Source: PNOJ01 sp016706845 (GTDB lineage Bacteria; Krumholzibacteriota; Krumholzibacteriia; LZORAL124-64-63). Taken from it: 64,000 nt of DNA. Both the position numbers and the translations under genes were made by a program. Location of the stretch: the NCBI GenBank assembly GCA_016706845.1, contig JADJIV010000009.1:62001-126000 (forward strand), written 5' to 3'. Below the pieces are notes generated by a model, which was not told where the DNA came from, made no database searches, and was given only the letters and a program-made list of their open reading frames with translations. Shown piece by piece: positions 26,436 through 35,606 of this stretch (positions are counted from its first letter, which is position 1; the number at the start of each line of letters is the position of its first letter).

Positions 26436-27074
26436 CTAGAACCCGAATCCCGCCATCAGGGACAGGCCATCCACTTCAGTCGTAGGAGGAGGCGGCCCTT
26501 TCGCGATGCCGGTAAGCGCGTGCCTGTAGAGCAACTCCAGGCTCCAGGTCGCACCGCTCGTCCGCTTTTCGAGACCGGCGCCGACCTGCAGCGCCCAATC
26601 GTGGTGGCGCAGCCAGCCGGCGTCGCTCCCGTCGTTCTCGACGTACCGAGCCGACAACAGCCGCCCCCAGGCCGGGCCGACAAGCAGCACCGGCATCCAC
26701 GCGCGATCCGTCAGCAGATCGTAGCGTAACAGCACCGGGATTTCGAGGTAGTCCAGACGGAATTCCGCCATGTCGACCCCGTAGAGCAATCCCCACGGGT
26801 CATTGGCCTGGTCCCTGTAGGCGCCGCCTCTGCGGACGTAGAGTGCTTGTGGTTGGACGGCCAAGCGGTCCGCTAGTTCGACCGTAAGGAAAAGGCCCGC
26901 CGCCAGACCGGGACATCCGTCGAATCGTCCGTAGTCGGCGAAGGTCATCCGCGTCTGCGCGACACCGACCTTCATCCCCGCATCGACGACGCTCAGCGCC
27001 TTCGCGTCGGCGCACGTCAGGGCCAGGATCATCAGGGCCGCGACCGGCAGCACGCTTCGAGAGCTGATGGTCAT
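26436..27074 (-). CDS. Porin-like outer-membrane beta-barrel protein
   Basis: A 212-residue protein of the PF13568-like 'outer membrane beta-barrel' type common in FCB bacteria. It has a signal peptide (VLPVAALMILALTCADAKA), then GMKVGVAQTRMTFADYG and GLAAGLFLTVELADRLAVQPQALYVRRGG. The diagnostic strand pair is FRLDYLEIPVLLRYDLL near 105-121 and PVLLVGPAWGRLL near 128-140. It ends in GLSLMAGFGF with a terminal Phe. It is probably a small 8-stranded barrel of unknown ligand. GGAACTCC upstream gives only a modest ribosome site. Confidence 0.82.
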   Translation of the reverse strand: MTISSRSVLPVAALMILALTCADAKALSVVDAGMKVGVAQTRMTFADYGRFDGCPGLAAGLFLTVELADRLAVQPQALYVRRGGAYRDQANDPWGLLYGVDMAEFRLDYLEIPVLLRYDLLTDRAWMPVLLVGPAWGRLLSARYVENDGSDAGWLRHHDWALQVGAGLEKRTSGATWSLELLYRHALTGIAKGPPPPTTEVDGLSLMAGFGF

Positions 27075-27147
27075 GGAGTTCCTTCAAGGAGTAGTTGATG
27101 GAATGATACCCTTCAGGATACTCCCCAGTTCCCGCAGGGTAAAGCGA

Positions 27148-27185
27148 ATCGGGGCCCCCGCAGCCTGCGCCGCGAGAGCCCCGAT
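27148..27185 (-). terminator. Weak hairpin downstream of the large secreted protein gene
   Basis: ATCGGGGC (27148-27155) can pair with GCCCCGAT (27178-27185) across a 22-base loop, 28 bp after the stop of the gene ending at 27213. There is no T run, so this is a tentative terminator. Confidence 0.35.
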
Positions 27186-27212
27186 ACCGGACGGATGACC
27201 CTCAGGATCGGA

Positions 27213-30200
27213 TCATTTCAACAGGAGCATCTTGCGCGTGGACACCCCGCCCGCTCCCGTCAGCCGCGCGAAGTAGGTGCCGCTGGCTACGCCGTTGCCG
27301 TCGTCGTCGCGGCCGTTCCACTCCACCTCGTGCCGTCCCGCGGTCAGCTCGGCCGCCAGCAGCCGGCGGACCGGCCGGCCGCGCACGTCGAACACCTCGA
27401 GCGCGACGCGCCCGTCGCGCGCGAGGTCGAAGGCGATGCGCGTGCTGGGGTTGAACGGGTTGGGCGTGATCTCCCGCACCGCGGTGACGGCGGGCGGGCC
27501 GCCGTCGCCCGGCACCGGCGTGGTGCCCGGGTTGAAGGTCAGTTCGTACTGCCCCGCCTTGGCAACGTCGGCGGCGCCGGCCTTCCAGATCGCGAGGCAG
27601 TAGTAGCCGGCCTGCGGCACGATCGCGGGCAGGCTCTCGTCCTGGCCCGGGCCGGCGATCCAGCTCTGGGCGACGATGCCGGCCGAGGCCGACTTCGCGT
27701 GGTACGGCAGCTGGCCGCGGTGCAGGGTCAGGCCCCAGTCGACGTCGCCGCCGGTGTTGCGCAGCTCGATCAGCAGCGGGCCGGCCGGCAGCCAGACCTC
27801 GTACAGCCTGATCAGGTTCGTGGCGCCGAAGTTGTACGGGCCGTAGTCGCCCTGCGGGTCGGTGTCTAGCCAGGACGACACCGCCGCGTGCACCCGGTAG
27901 CTCTCGGCGCCGTCGGCGCCGATCGCCCCGACGTCGAGCTGGCGCGGCGTCGTGGACCGGCAGTTCACCAGCACGTAGTCGGACTCGGCCGGGCCCCAGA
28001 CCGACACGGCGTGGGCCTCGCGGAAGCCGTGCAGCGGCGAGTCGGTCTTCTCGTGCAGGCGCAGGTCGACGTCGCTGGCCGCGCCCGGGAGCGCCGCCAC
28101 CGCCACCCACCAGCCGTTGTCGCCGGAGGGCGCCGGCACGGGCGAGCGCAGGCCGTCGCAGTTGTACCACGTCGGCGCCGAACTCCAGGCCATCACGTCG
28201 GCGAAGCCGCCCGTGGGGTCCGGCGGCGCCGTCCGGTTGATGACCGACCCGGCCGTCAGGTTCATCGGCGACCAGGCGTACTGCGCCCCCATCGCGTTGT
28301 TGGTCTCGTCCCCCTCGATCACGTCGCCGCCCGCGTCGGGGAACATCGACAGGGTGTGCCGGCCGCCGCGGACGTTCTGGGCGGTCGGGAAGTTGCGGAT
28401 GCGGTCGGTGAAGCCGGCCAGCATGGAGATCTGCTCGCCGAGCAGCGCCACCCCGTCCAGGTAGGTCATGCTGTCGAACGGCCCGGCCGTGCCCGCGTCC
28501 TGGTTGCGGAACTGGGCGTTGATGTAGGTCGTGGTCGCGTTGCCCACCAGCGTCCCCGGCAGCAGGGTCGAGGCCGGGGTGCCCGGCATGGGGTAGGTCG
28601 GCACCAGGGGAGCGTGCCAGCCGGCGGTGGTCAGCGGGGCGAAGTCGGGACGGCGGACGAAGGCGCGGACCGTCACCGGGAAGTGGCCGGAACCGCCCGC
28701 GGGGATGTCCCGCGGATCCTGCCAGACGGCCAGGCCCTGCGTGGTGCCGCCGTAGGTGAAGTCGACCCTCGCGTACCCGTCGGCGTCGGTGACGGTCTGG
28801 TCGAAGATGTCGCCGAGCCCGCCGTCGGCGAGACCGGAATGCATGACCTTCATGCGCACCGGCCCATTCGCCGGGTCCACCTGCAGGGTGACGGTGCCGT
28901 AGTTGGTGCCCGAGCCGCCCGACATCGTGAAATGGCGCAGCGCCAGCGGCGCGACCGGGCTCAGCGGGAACTGCACGTCGCTGCCGGTCGCCATCAGGGT
29001 GCTGGCCATCCGGCGGATCTTGAAGCCGTAACTGTCGAAGTCCTGGTTGACGACACCGACGTCGAAGACGGTCTCCGTCGTCTGGCTGTTGTTGACGAAG
29101 ACGCCCTCGATGCAGCCGGCCGGGCGGGCGCTGATCGCCTCGATGTCGAAGTAGCCGAAGCCGACGGTCGGCCCGGTCGTGTGCCCGTGCAGCCGCAGGT
29201 CGAAGTCCGAAGCGTCGTCGTCGGTGATCATGACCGCGCCGACGAACGGGTCGGAATTCAGCGCGAAGGCGAAGCCGTCGCAATTCGGGGCGGAGAACAG
29301 GCCCGGGTTGAAGCCGCCCCAGGCGTCGGGCGGGCGCTGCCGCTCGACCCAGGTGCCGTCCGTGAAGAGGGTGTAGGGGTACCAGATGAACTGCCGCACG
29401 AAGATGTTGTCGGCTTCGTCGACTTCGGCCATCTGCTCGAAGGCGTCCGCCCACATCATGACCGCGTGGCGGCCGCCCTTGACCACCGAGGGGCCGACGT
29501 TCAGGTAGGTGATGTCGTGGTAGCCTTCCAGCGGGTAGACGCTCGAGTACCACCACAGCGCGCCGTCCACCAGCAGGTTCAGGCGCACGATGGGGCTGCT
29601 GGTCAGCTCGCCGGAGTTCCCTACGCGCAGGTTCATGTAGGTGTTGTCATCGTTGCCGACCAGCACCGCCGGCAGCGGCGCGCTCGTGTAGGTCGAGTTG
29701 CCAGTGATGCGCGGCACGACCGGGTAGGGCCAGTAGCCGCCGTCGATGGCCTCGAGATTGGCCGCGGTCCAGTCGCGGATGGTCACCGGCCCGAACGAGG
29801 CGTGCGTGCCCGCGTTGCCCGCGCGGTCGACGGCGCGGACGGTGAACCAGTAGGTCCCAGGATCGAGGTCGTCCGAGGTCCACGCGGTCGCCGTCGTCTC
29901 GACGGTCACGTCCGGGATCAGGCCGGCGGCGGCGCCGACGCGCACGCTGTAGCCGTTGATGCCGGAGTCCCCGTCGCTGGCGGCGTTCCAGACCAGCTCG
30001 ACCGTGCCGTCGGGCGAGTCGCCGGAGGTGGCGTGGCTGAGCGAGGCGAGCCCGGACAGTGCCGAGGGCGCCTGCGTGTCGAGCCCGTCGAAGCGCGCGT
30101 TGGCGGCCGCCATCCAGATGACGTCCCGTGACTCGGGATAGCGCGTCTGCAATCGAGCGATGAGTCCCGCCGGGGTGGTGGGGTCGTAGGTGCCCTGGGT

Positions 30201-31736
30201 GGACAGGATCCGCTGCGCCGACCAGGTCACGGCGTCGGCGCCGCCGAGCAGGGCGTTCGGGTCGGTGTCGTTGGCGTCGTCGACCAGGTCCTGCAGGAAG
30301 GCGGCGATGTTGCCCTCGGTCTTCCAGGGGTCGTCGAAGGCGTCGAGGTCGTTCCAGCCGCAGACGTTCACCGACTCCCAGTTGTAATCGAAGATCGCGG
30401 AGAAGCCGTAGGACGACGGCCACGTCGAGGTGACCGCGTTGGAGATCCAGTCGGGGAAGCCCTCCCGCAGCGCATCGCCCGCGGTCTCCTCGCACCAGAA
30501 GCAGTGGCGGCAGTCCGCGTTGGGATCGTCGCAGCGGTTGCCGGCGTTGCAGTAGTCGGTACCGCTGACCTCGGTGTATTCCTGCTGCCAGTGGTGGCCG
30601 TACTCGTGGCAGACGGTGCCCTCGTACCACTCCTTGAATTCGGGGATGTAGATCGTCTCCCAGTCCGACGAGTAGTGGGGCCAGTCGGAGTCGGGCCAGG
30701 AGATGAGCAGGTCGTCGATGCCGCCGTAGCCGTTCGCGTCCAGCCAGCGCCAGGTGCGCGTGGCCGAGGCCAGCAAGTTCAGGCCGGCGTAGTGCGATTC
30801 GGACGCCGGGTGCCGCAGGCCCCAGTTGATGTCGGACCCGCCGTAGTCCTCCTTGGTCGGCGTGTTCCACCGGTAGGAGATGTTCCAGATGCTCGGGTGG
30901 ACCAGGTCGACCTTGTTGTTGGCGGCCAGGAACTCCACGTAGATGTCCGGCGCTTCGGCGTCGTCGTACCAGAACGTGAGGTCGAAGGTGCCGTCGGGGC
31001 CCAGCGAGGTCTGCGCCAGCAGGTCGTCCCATTCCCAGTCGGAATCGTAGACGTTCACCGTGACGCCATCGGCGCCCATGGTGCGGCCGTCGCCCTCGTA
31101 GTTCCCCTCGTCGTCGACCGAGTTGCGGTAGTAGACGAAGCGGCCGCGGACGCGGATGTTGCGGCCGGTGGCGGGGTTCGCGGGCATCTCCTTGCGCAGG
31201 TCCCGCACGTTCTTGCGCGTGACGGGCGCCGGGTCCGGGCGCGCGAACTCGTCGTCCGTCGTCCAGGTCGAGCCCTGGTCGCTGTCGAAGGCCATGATCG
31301 TCTCGGAGCCGCCCATCGCCGCGTTCAGGTTCTGCGGCAGCAGGGAGAAGCGCTGCATCGCGGTGCGGCCCTCGACCTCCAGGGAGATCTCGATCGGCTG
31401 GGCCGGGTCGTTGCACTGCAGCTGCACCGGGATCGTCGCCGGCTGCATCGCGACCAGCCGGGTGCCCGCCGGCAGCGGGAAACTGACCACCTCCCAGGCG
31501 AACTGGCCGCCCGCTGTGCGACCGGAGCGCACGGTGGGTTCCGTGACGGTCGACGAGGTCGCGCTCGTGATCTCGAAGTCGAAACTGAACGTCTGTCCGG
31601 CCACCGGGTAGACGCCTTCGGGCGCGTGCAGCCTCATCTTCACCTCCGGCCCCAGGTCGGCGAGGGCCGGCGCGGCGAGCGCCAGCAGCAGCAGGAGGGT
31701 CGGCGGGCTGAACCGCCCTGATGTGATGATCCTCAT
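27213..31736 (-). CDS. Large secreted HEYGH metallopeptidase-like protein with fibronectin III and FlgD-like domains
   Basis: A 1507-residue exported protein. A signal peptide covers residues 1-26 (LLLLLALAAPALA). Residues about 30-300 are beta-rich. A zincin-type HEYGHHWQQEY motif (His377, Glu378, His381) lies at about 377-387, followed by a Cys-rich loop (Cys at about 395-415) and AGDALREGFPDWI. Near 590-690 is a fibronectin type III-like module (GTVELVWNAASDGDSGINGYSV, YWFTVRAVDRAGN). Two or more CARDB-like repeats follow (NTYMNLRVGNSGEL, TTYINAQFRNQDAG). The last 85 residues form the FlgD/T9SS-type domain (ITPNPFNPSTRIAFDL, VEWNGRDDDGNG, TYFARL, KMLLLK). The start at 31736 has GGAGG seven bases upstream. 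A surface protease is likely but unproven. Confidence 0.8.
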   Translation of the reverse strand: MRIITSGRFSPPTLLLLLALAAPALADLGPEVKMRLHAPEGVYPVAGQTFSFDFEITSATSSTVTEPTVRSGRTAGGQFAWEVVSFPLPAGTRLVAMQPATIPVQLQCNDPAQPIEISLEVEGRTAMQRFSLLPQNLNAAMGGSETIMAFDSDQGSTWTTDDEFARPDPAPVTRKNVRDLRKEMPANPATGRNIRVRGRFVYYRNSVDDEGNYEGDGRTMGADGVTVNVYDSDWEWDDLLAQTSLGPDGTFDLTFWYDDAEAPDIYVEFLAANNKVDLVHPSIWNISYRWNTPTKEDYGGSDINWGLRHPASESHYAGLNLLASATRTWRWLDANGYGGIDDLLISWPDSDWPHYSSDWETIYIPEFKEWYEGTVCHEYGHHWQQEYTEVSGTDYCNAGNRCDDPNADCRHCFWCEETAGDALREGFPDWISNAVTSTWPSSYGFSAIFDYNWESVNVCGWNDLDAFDDPWKTEGNIAAFLQDLVDDANDTDPNALLGGADAVTWSAQRILSTQGTYDPTTPAGLIARLQTRYPESRDVIWMAAANARFDGLDTQAPSALSGLASLSHATSGDSPDGTVELVWNAASDGDSGINGYSVRVGAAAGLIPDVTVETTATAWTSDDLDPGTYWFTVRAVDRAGNAGTHASFGPVTIRDWTAANLEAIDGGYWPYPVVPRITGNSTYTSAPLPAVLVGNDDNTYMNLRVGNSGELTSSPIVRLNLLVDGALWWYSSVYPLEGYHDITYLNVGPSVVKGGRHAVMMWADAFEQMAEVDEADNIFVRQFIWYPYTLFTDGTWVERQRPPDAWGGFNPGLFSAPNCDGFAFALNSDPFVGAVMITDDDASDFDLRLHGHTTGPTVGFGYFDIEAISARPAGCIEGVFVNNSQTTETVFDVGVVNQDFDSYGFKIRRMASTLMATGSDVQFPLSPVAPLALRHFTMSGGSGTNYGTVTLQVDPANGPVRMKVMHSGLADGGLGDIFDQTVTDADGYARVDFTYGGTTQGLAVWQDPRDIPAGGSGHFPVTVRAFVRRPDFAPLTTAGWHAPLVPTYPMPGTPASTLLPGTLVGNATTTYINAQFRNQDAGTAGPFDSMTYLDGVALLGEQISMLAGFTDRIRNFPTAQNVRGGRHTLSMFPDAGGDVIEGDETNNAMGAQYAWSPMNLTAGSVINRTAPPDPTGGFADVMAWSSAPTWYNCDGLRSPVPAPSGDNGWWVAVAALPGAASDVDLRLHEKTDSPLHGFREAHAVSVWGPAESDYVLVNCRSTTPRQLDVGAIGADGAESYRVHAAVSSWLDTDPQGDYGPYNFGATNLIRLYEVWLPAGPLLIELRNTGGDVDWGLTLHRGQLPYHAKSASAGIVAQSWIAGPGQDESLPAIVPQAGYYCLAIWKAGAADVAKAGQYELTFNPGTTPVPGDGGPPAVTAVREITPNPFNPSTRIAFDLARDGRVALEVFDVRGRPVRRLLAAELTAGRHEVEWNGRDDDGNGVASGTYFARLTGAGGVSTRKMLLLK

Positions 31737-31747
31737 GACGGGTCCTC

Positions 31748-32212
31748 CTACTTGCTGGTGGCGGCGGGGACCGCCGGGGCGTCGAGACCGGTGTCGGCGA
31801 CCAGCCGCGTGCGGGCGGCCGTCAGGGATTGTTCGAGTTCCGCGATCGCGTCGGTGGCGTTGCGCTCGCGCGCCAGCCTCAGCTGGAGGCCCAGCAGGTC
31901 CAGCTCGAGCTTCTGCTTGTGGGCCGAGATCTCGCGCTGCGCCGCCGACGCGGCGGCGGCGTCCGGGGCGGCGGCGTAGGCCGCGACGAGTTCGGCGAGG
32001 CGGGTCCGGTACGCTTCGCGGATCGACGCCACTTCCCGCCCCAGGGGCGTGGACGGCGCCGGAGCCGGGGATGCCTGGTCGGCGGTTTCGGGGGCGACCA
32101 GGATGCCGGCCGTGTCGGCCGGCGCCTCCCCCGGCCGGGCGTGAGCCGTGGTGCTGCCGACGACGGCCGCGAGCACGAGCGCGCTCGCAACCCACTTGAG
32201 AAATAAGGACAT
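31748..32212 (-). CDS. Small exported coiled-coil protein
   Basis: A 154-residue protein with a signal peptide (WVASALVLAAVVGSTTAHA, cut near residue 25) and a Pro/Ala-rich spacer. A long charged helix follows: REVASIREAYRTRLAELVAAY and HKQKLELDLLGLQLRLARERN, ending VPAATSK. Coiled-coil spacing is visible over about residues 60-135. It lies 11 bp upstream of the 1507-residue secreted protein gene on the same strand, so the two are probably co-expressed; a chaperone or partner role is inference. The start has GGAGG seven bases upstream. No family is recognised. Confidence 0.7.
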   Translation of the reverse strand: MSLFLKWVASALVLAAVVGSTTAHARPGEAPADTAGILVAPETADQASPAPAPSTPLGREVASIREAYRTRLAELVAAYAAAPDAAAASAAQREISAHKQKLELDLLGLQLRLARERNATDAIAELEQSLTAARTRLVADTGLDAPAVPAATSK

Positions 32213-32381
32213 GGCGGACCTCCTGCCGGATGGAGCTGCGAATCCGGCCACCCGCGGCGGCACGCCGGGACAGCCCTGTTCATGAGGGATAACGGAGGAA
32301 TCCCGTCCGGTGGGTCACGCCGCGGGCAGTATTTCGGACTAATTTTGTAGCTGATTCGGATTCGATTGATACCATGTTGTC

Positions 32382-32993
32382 ATGGTTGAAGATCGGGCAC
32401 TCCAGGACGAAGCCGCGCGGACCCACCACGTCACGCTGGCGCTGCATGCCGCCCGCGGTGGGGACCCCGACGCCCTGAACGAGGCGTTTCAACTGGTCTA
32501 TGCCGACGTGAGCGAGATCGCCCACCGGCGGGTCGCCCACGGGCGCCGCAGCCCGACGCTCGACACCTCGGCGGTCGTCCACGAGGCGTACCTCAAGTTG
32601 GCGCGTCACGGCGAGATGGCTTGGGAGGACCGGCAGCATTTCTTCGCGGTCGCCTCGGCCGCCATGCGCCAGGTCCTGCTGGACCACGCGCGCCGCCGGC
32701 TGAGCCTCAAGCGCGGCGCCGGCGCCGACCACGTGCCGCTGACCGAGGCCGACGCGGCGGTCGAAGTCCAGACCCGCGACATCATCGCCCTCGACGCCGC
32801 CCTGTCGCGGCTCGCCGTCCTGGACGCCCAGCTGGCGCGCATCGTCGAGCTGCGCTACTTCGGCGGCCTGACGATCGAGGAGACGGCGCAGGCGGTCGGG
32901 GTGAGCGACGCCACCGTCAAGCGGGCCTGGCGGCGGGCGCGCGCCTTCCTCCATCACGAGCTGGCGGGACCGCCCGCGCCGGGAGCGCCGTGA
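32382..32993 (+). CDS. ECF-type RNA polymerase sigma factor (TIGR02999-like)
   Basis: A 203-residue sigma-70 family protein of the ECF-like group found beside Ser/Thr kinases. Region 2 carries the conserved LDTSAVVHEAYLKLAR near 60-75 and HFFAVASAAMRQVLLDHARRR near 87-107. Region 4 has IVELRYFGGLTIEETAQAVGVS (about 151-172) with the recognition helix DATVKRAWRRARAFLHHEL. Its stop TGA overlaps the GTG start of the kinase gene (GTGA), so the two proteins are translationally coupled. No Shine-Dalgarno is evident before the ATG, which follows an AT-rich segment shared with the divergent minus-strand pair. Confidence 0.92.
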   Translation: MVEDRALQDEAARTHHVTLALHAARGGDPDALNEAFQLVYADVSEIAHRRVAHGRRSPTLDTSAVVHEAYLKLARHGEMAWEDRQHFFAVASAAMRQVLLDHARRRLSLKRGAGADHVPLTEADAAVEVQTRDIIALDAALSRLAVLDAQLARIVELRYFGGLTIEETAQAVGVSDATVKRAWRRARAFLHHELAGPPAPGAP

Positions 32994-35606
32994 ACCCCGG
33001 CGACGACGCGCGCTGGCGGCGGCTCGACGCCGTCCTGGACGAGCTGCTGGCGCTGGCGCCGGCGGCGCGGGCCGGGCGCCTCGCCGAACTCGCCGGCGAC
33101 GACGTCGCGCTGCGCGAGGACGTCGAGGCCCTGCTGCGCTGCGACGAGACCGACGACGGCCTGCTCGACCACCCCGCGCCCGACCACTTCGGCGAACTGC
33201 TCGCCTCCGCCGCGACGGCCGCCGGCGCGGACCGCGACCTCACCGGCAGGCAGGTGGGTCCCTTCCAAATCCTCGGGCGGCTCGGCGAAGGCGGCATGGG
33301 CGTCGTCTTCGAGGCGCGCCAGACCCACCCGCCGCGCACCGTGGCCCTGAAGGTGCTGCGCGCCGGCGTGTTCGCGGGCACCCAGCAGCTGCGCATGTTC
33401 CGGCGCGAGGCGGAGAGCCTCGGCCGGCTGAACCACCCCGGGATCGCCGCCATCCACGACGCCGGGCGCACCGACGACGGCCTGCACTGGTTCGCCATGG
33501 AACGCGTGCACGGCGAGCCCCTCGACACCTGGCTGCGCGGGAGGCCGGCGCCGGACACGCGCGCGGAGCTCGCGATCCGCACCGCGGTGTTCCTCGCGGT
33601 CTGCGACGCGATCTCGCACGCCCACCAGCGCGGTGTCGTGCACCTGGACCTCAAGCCGTCGAACATCATGGTGCTGCCGCCGGCCGGCGACGCGTCGGCG
33701 CCCGCGGTGAAGGTGCTCGACTTCGGCATCGCCCGCATCACCGGCGGCGACGCGGCGCAGACGACCCTCGGCCACGACGGCCGCTCCTTCGCCGGTACCC
33801 TGTCCTACATGAGCCCCGAGCAGGCCGGCGGCGACGTGCGCGACCTCGACGTGCGCAGCGACATCTACTCGCTCGGCGTCCTGTTCTACGAGATGCTCAC
33901 CGGCCGCCTGCCGGTCGAGGTGGGCGGCGCCGCGCTGCCCGAGGCGGTGCGCCTGATCCGCGAGCAAAGCCCCGCGCGGCCCTCCGCGTCCTGCCGGCTG
34001 CTGCGCGGCGACCCGGAGACCATCGTCCTGAAGGCGCTGGCCAAGGACCCGTCCCAGCGCTACCAGAGCGTCGCGGCCTTCGCCGAGGACCTCCGCCGCA
34101 GCCGCGACAACCTGCCGATCTTCGGCCGCCCGCCGAGCACGGCGTACCAGCTGCGCAAGATCGTCGTCCGCCACCGCCTGGTGATCGTGTTCGCGGGCAC
34201 GCTGCTGGCGGCCCTGGTCGCCGCGGTCGGCGGGACCACCACCGGCATGCTGCGCGCCAAGCGCGCCGAAGCCGCCGCCGAGAGGACGGCCAGCTTCCTG
34301 GAATCCGTGTTCCGCGTCGCCGACCCGAGCGAATCCCGCGGCGAGGCGGTGACCGCCCGCGAGCTGCTCGACCGCGCGGTGGCCGACATCGACGTCCAGC
34401 TGGCCGACCAGCCTCAGGTGCGCGGTCGGCTGCTGGCCTCGATGGGCAACGCCTACCGGCAGCTCGGCCTGTACCGCGAATCGCGCCCGCTCCTGGAGCA
34501 GGCCCTGGCGCTCGAGCGCGCGACGCTCGGCCCCGACCACCCGCGCGTCGCGCGCAGCCACTACGTCCTGGCCGGCCTGCTGCGCCGGCTGCGGGAGCTC
34601 GGCCCCGCGCGCGAGCACTACCGCTCGGCGCTCGCGATCCGCGAGCGGGGCCGCGACCCCGACGACCTCGCCGTCAGCCTGACCGGCCTGGCGAACCTCG
34701 AGGTGGACGAGAACCGCTTCGCCGAAGCCAGCGAGCTGTACCGGCGCGCCCTCGCCATCACCGCCGGGAGCGAGGGCGCCGATTCACCCCGCTACGCGTC
34801 GCACCTCTCGGGCCTGGCCCCTCGCCCAGTGGCGCCTCGGGGAGGCCGACTCGGCGCTCGCGATGTTCGAGCGCGTCGTCGCGATCCAGCGGCACGCCCT
34901 CGCTCCCGACGACCTGGACCTCGCCTGGAGCCTGTCCACGCTCGGCACCCTCTACGCCAACAGCGAGCAGAACGCCCGGGCCCGCGAGCTCGGCGAGGAG
35001 GCCCTCGCGGTGCAGGAGCGCGCGCTCGGGCCCGATCACACCGACGTGGCCGAGACGCTCGACATGCTGGGCAACCTCTGCCGCGCCGAGGGCGACCACG
35101 CGCGGGCGCTCGAGCACCACGGGCGCGAGACGGCGATCTGGGAGAAGGCCGTCGGCACCGAGCACCCCAACTACGGCATGGCCCTGAGCAACTACGCCCG
35201 CGACCTCGCCGACCTGGGCCGCCTGCCCGAAGCGATCGCCACCGCGCAGCGCTCCCTGGAGATCCTGAACCGGGTGCTGCCCGCGGACCACCCGACCCCG
35301 ACCTACACCCAGGTCTACCTGGCCAACATGTACCGCGACGCCGGCGAGCCCGCCCTGTCCCGGAAGCAGCTCGAGGCGGCGCTGCCGGTGCGCGCGCAGG
35401 CCTTCGGCGACGAGAGCCTGCAGGTCCTGGAAGTGGTGATCGAACTGGGCAGGATCAGCGCGATGCAGGGGCGGCGGGAGGAGGCGCGCGCGCACTACGA
35501 GCGGGCGTTGCGGATCGCCGTCCTGAACGAGCAAGAGGGCGAGCTGGCCACGATCCGCGCGGAGCTGGCGGCCGTCACGGCCGCGCCGCCAGCGCACGGA
35601 TCGTAG
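32990..35606 (+). CDS. Serine/threonine protein kinase with TPR C-terminus, one frameshift
   Basis: About 870 residues. An N-terminal helical segment precedes the Hanks-type kinase: Gly loop GRLGEGGMGVVFEA (about 96-109), Lys121 in VALKVLRAG, the catalytic loop HLDLKPSN (Asp220) and DFG near 244. The usual 'HRD' reads HLD, so this is a non-RD kinase. One membrane helix lies near 396-416, then tetratricopeptide repeats (GNAYRQLGLYRESRPLLEQAL and similar, with FGDESLQVLEVVIELG near the end). The frame shifts by one base in a C-rich run at 34817-34821: removing one C joins HLSGLA to LAQWRLGEADS. Start is GTG, coupled to the sigma factor. The membrane kinase may control the sigma factor. Confidence 0.88.
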
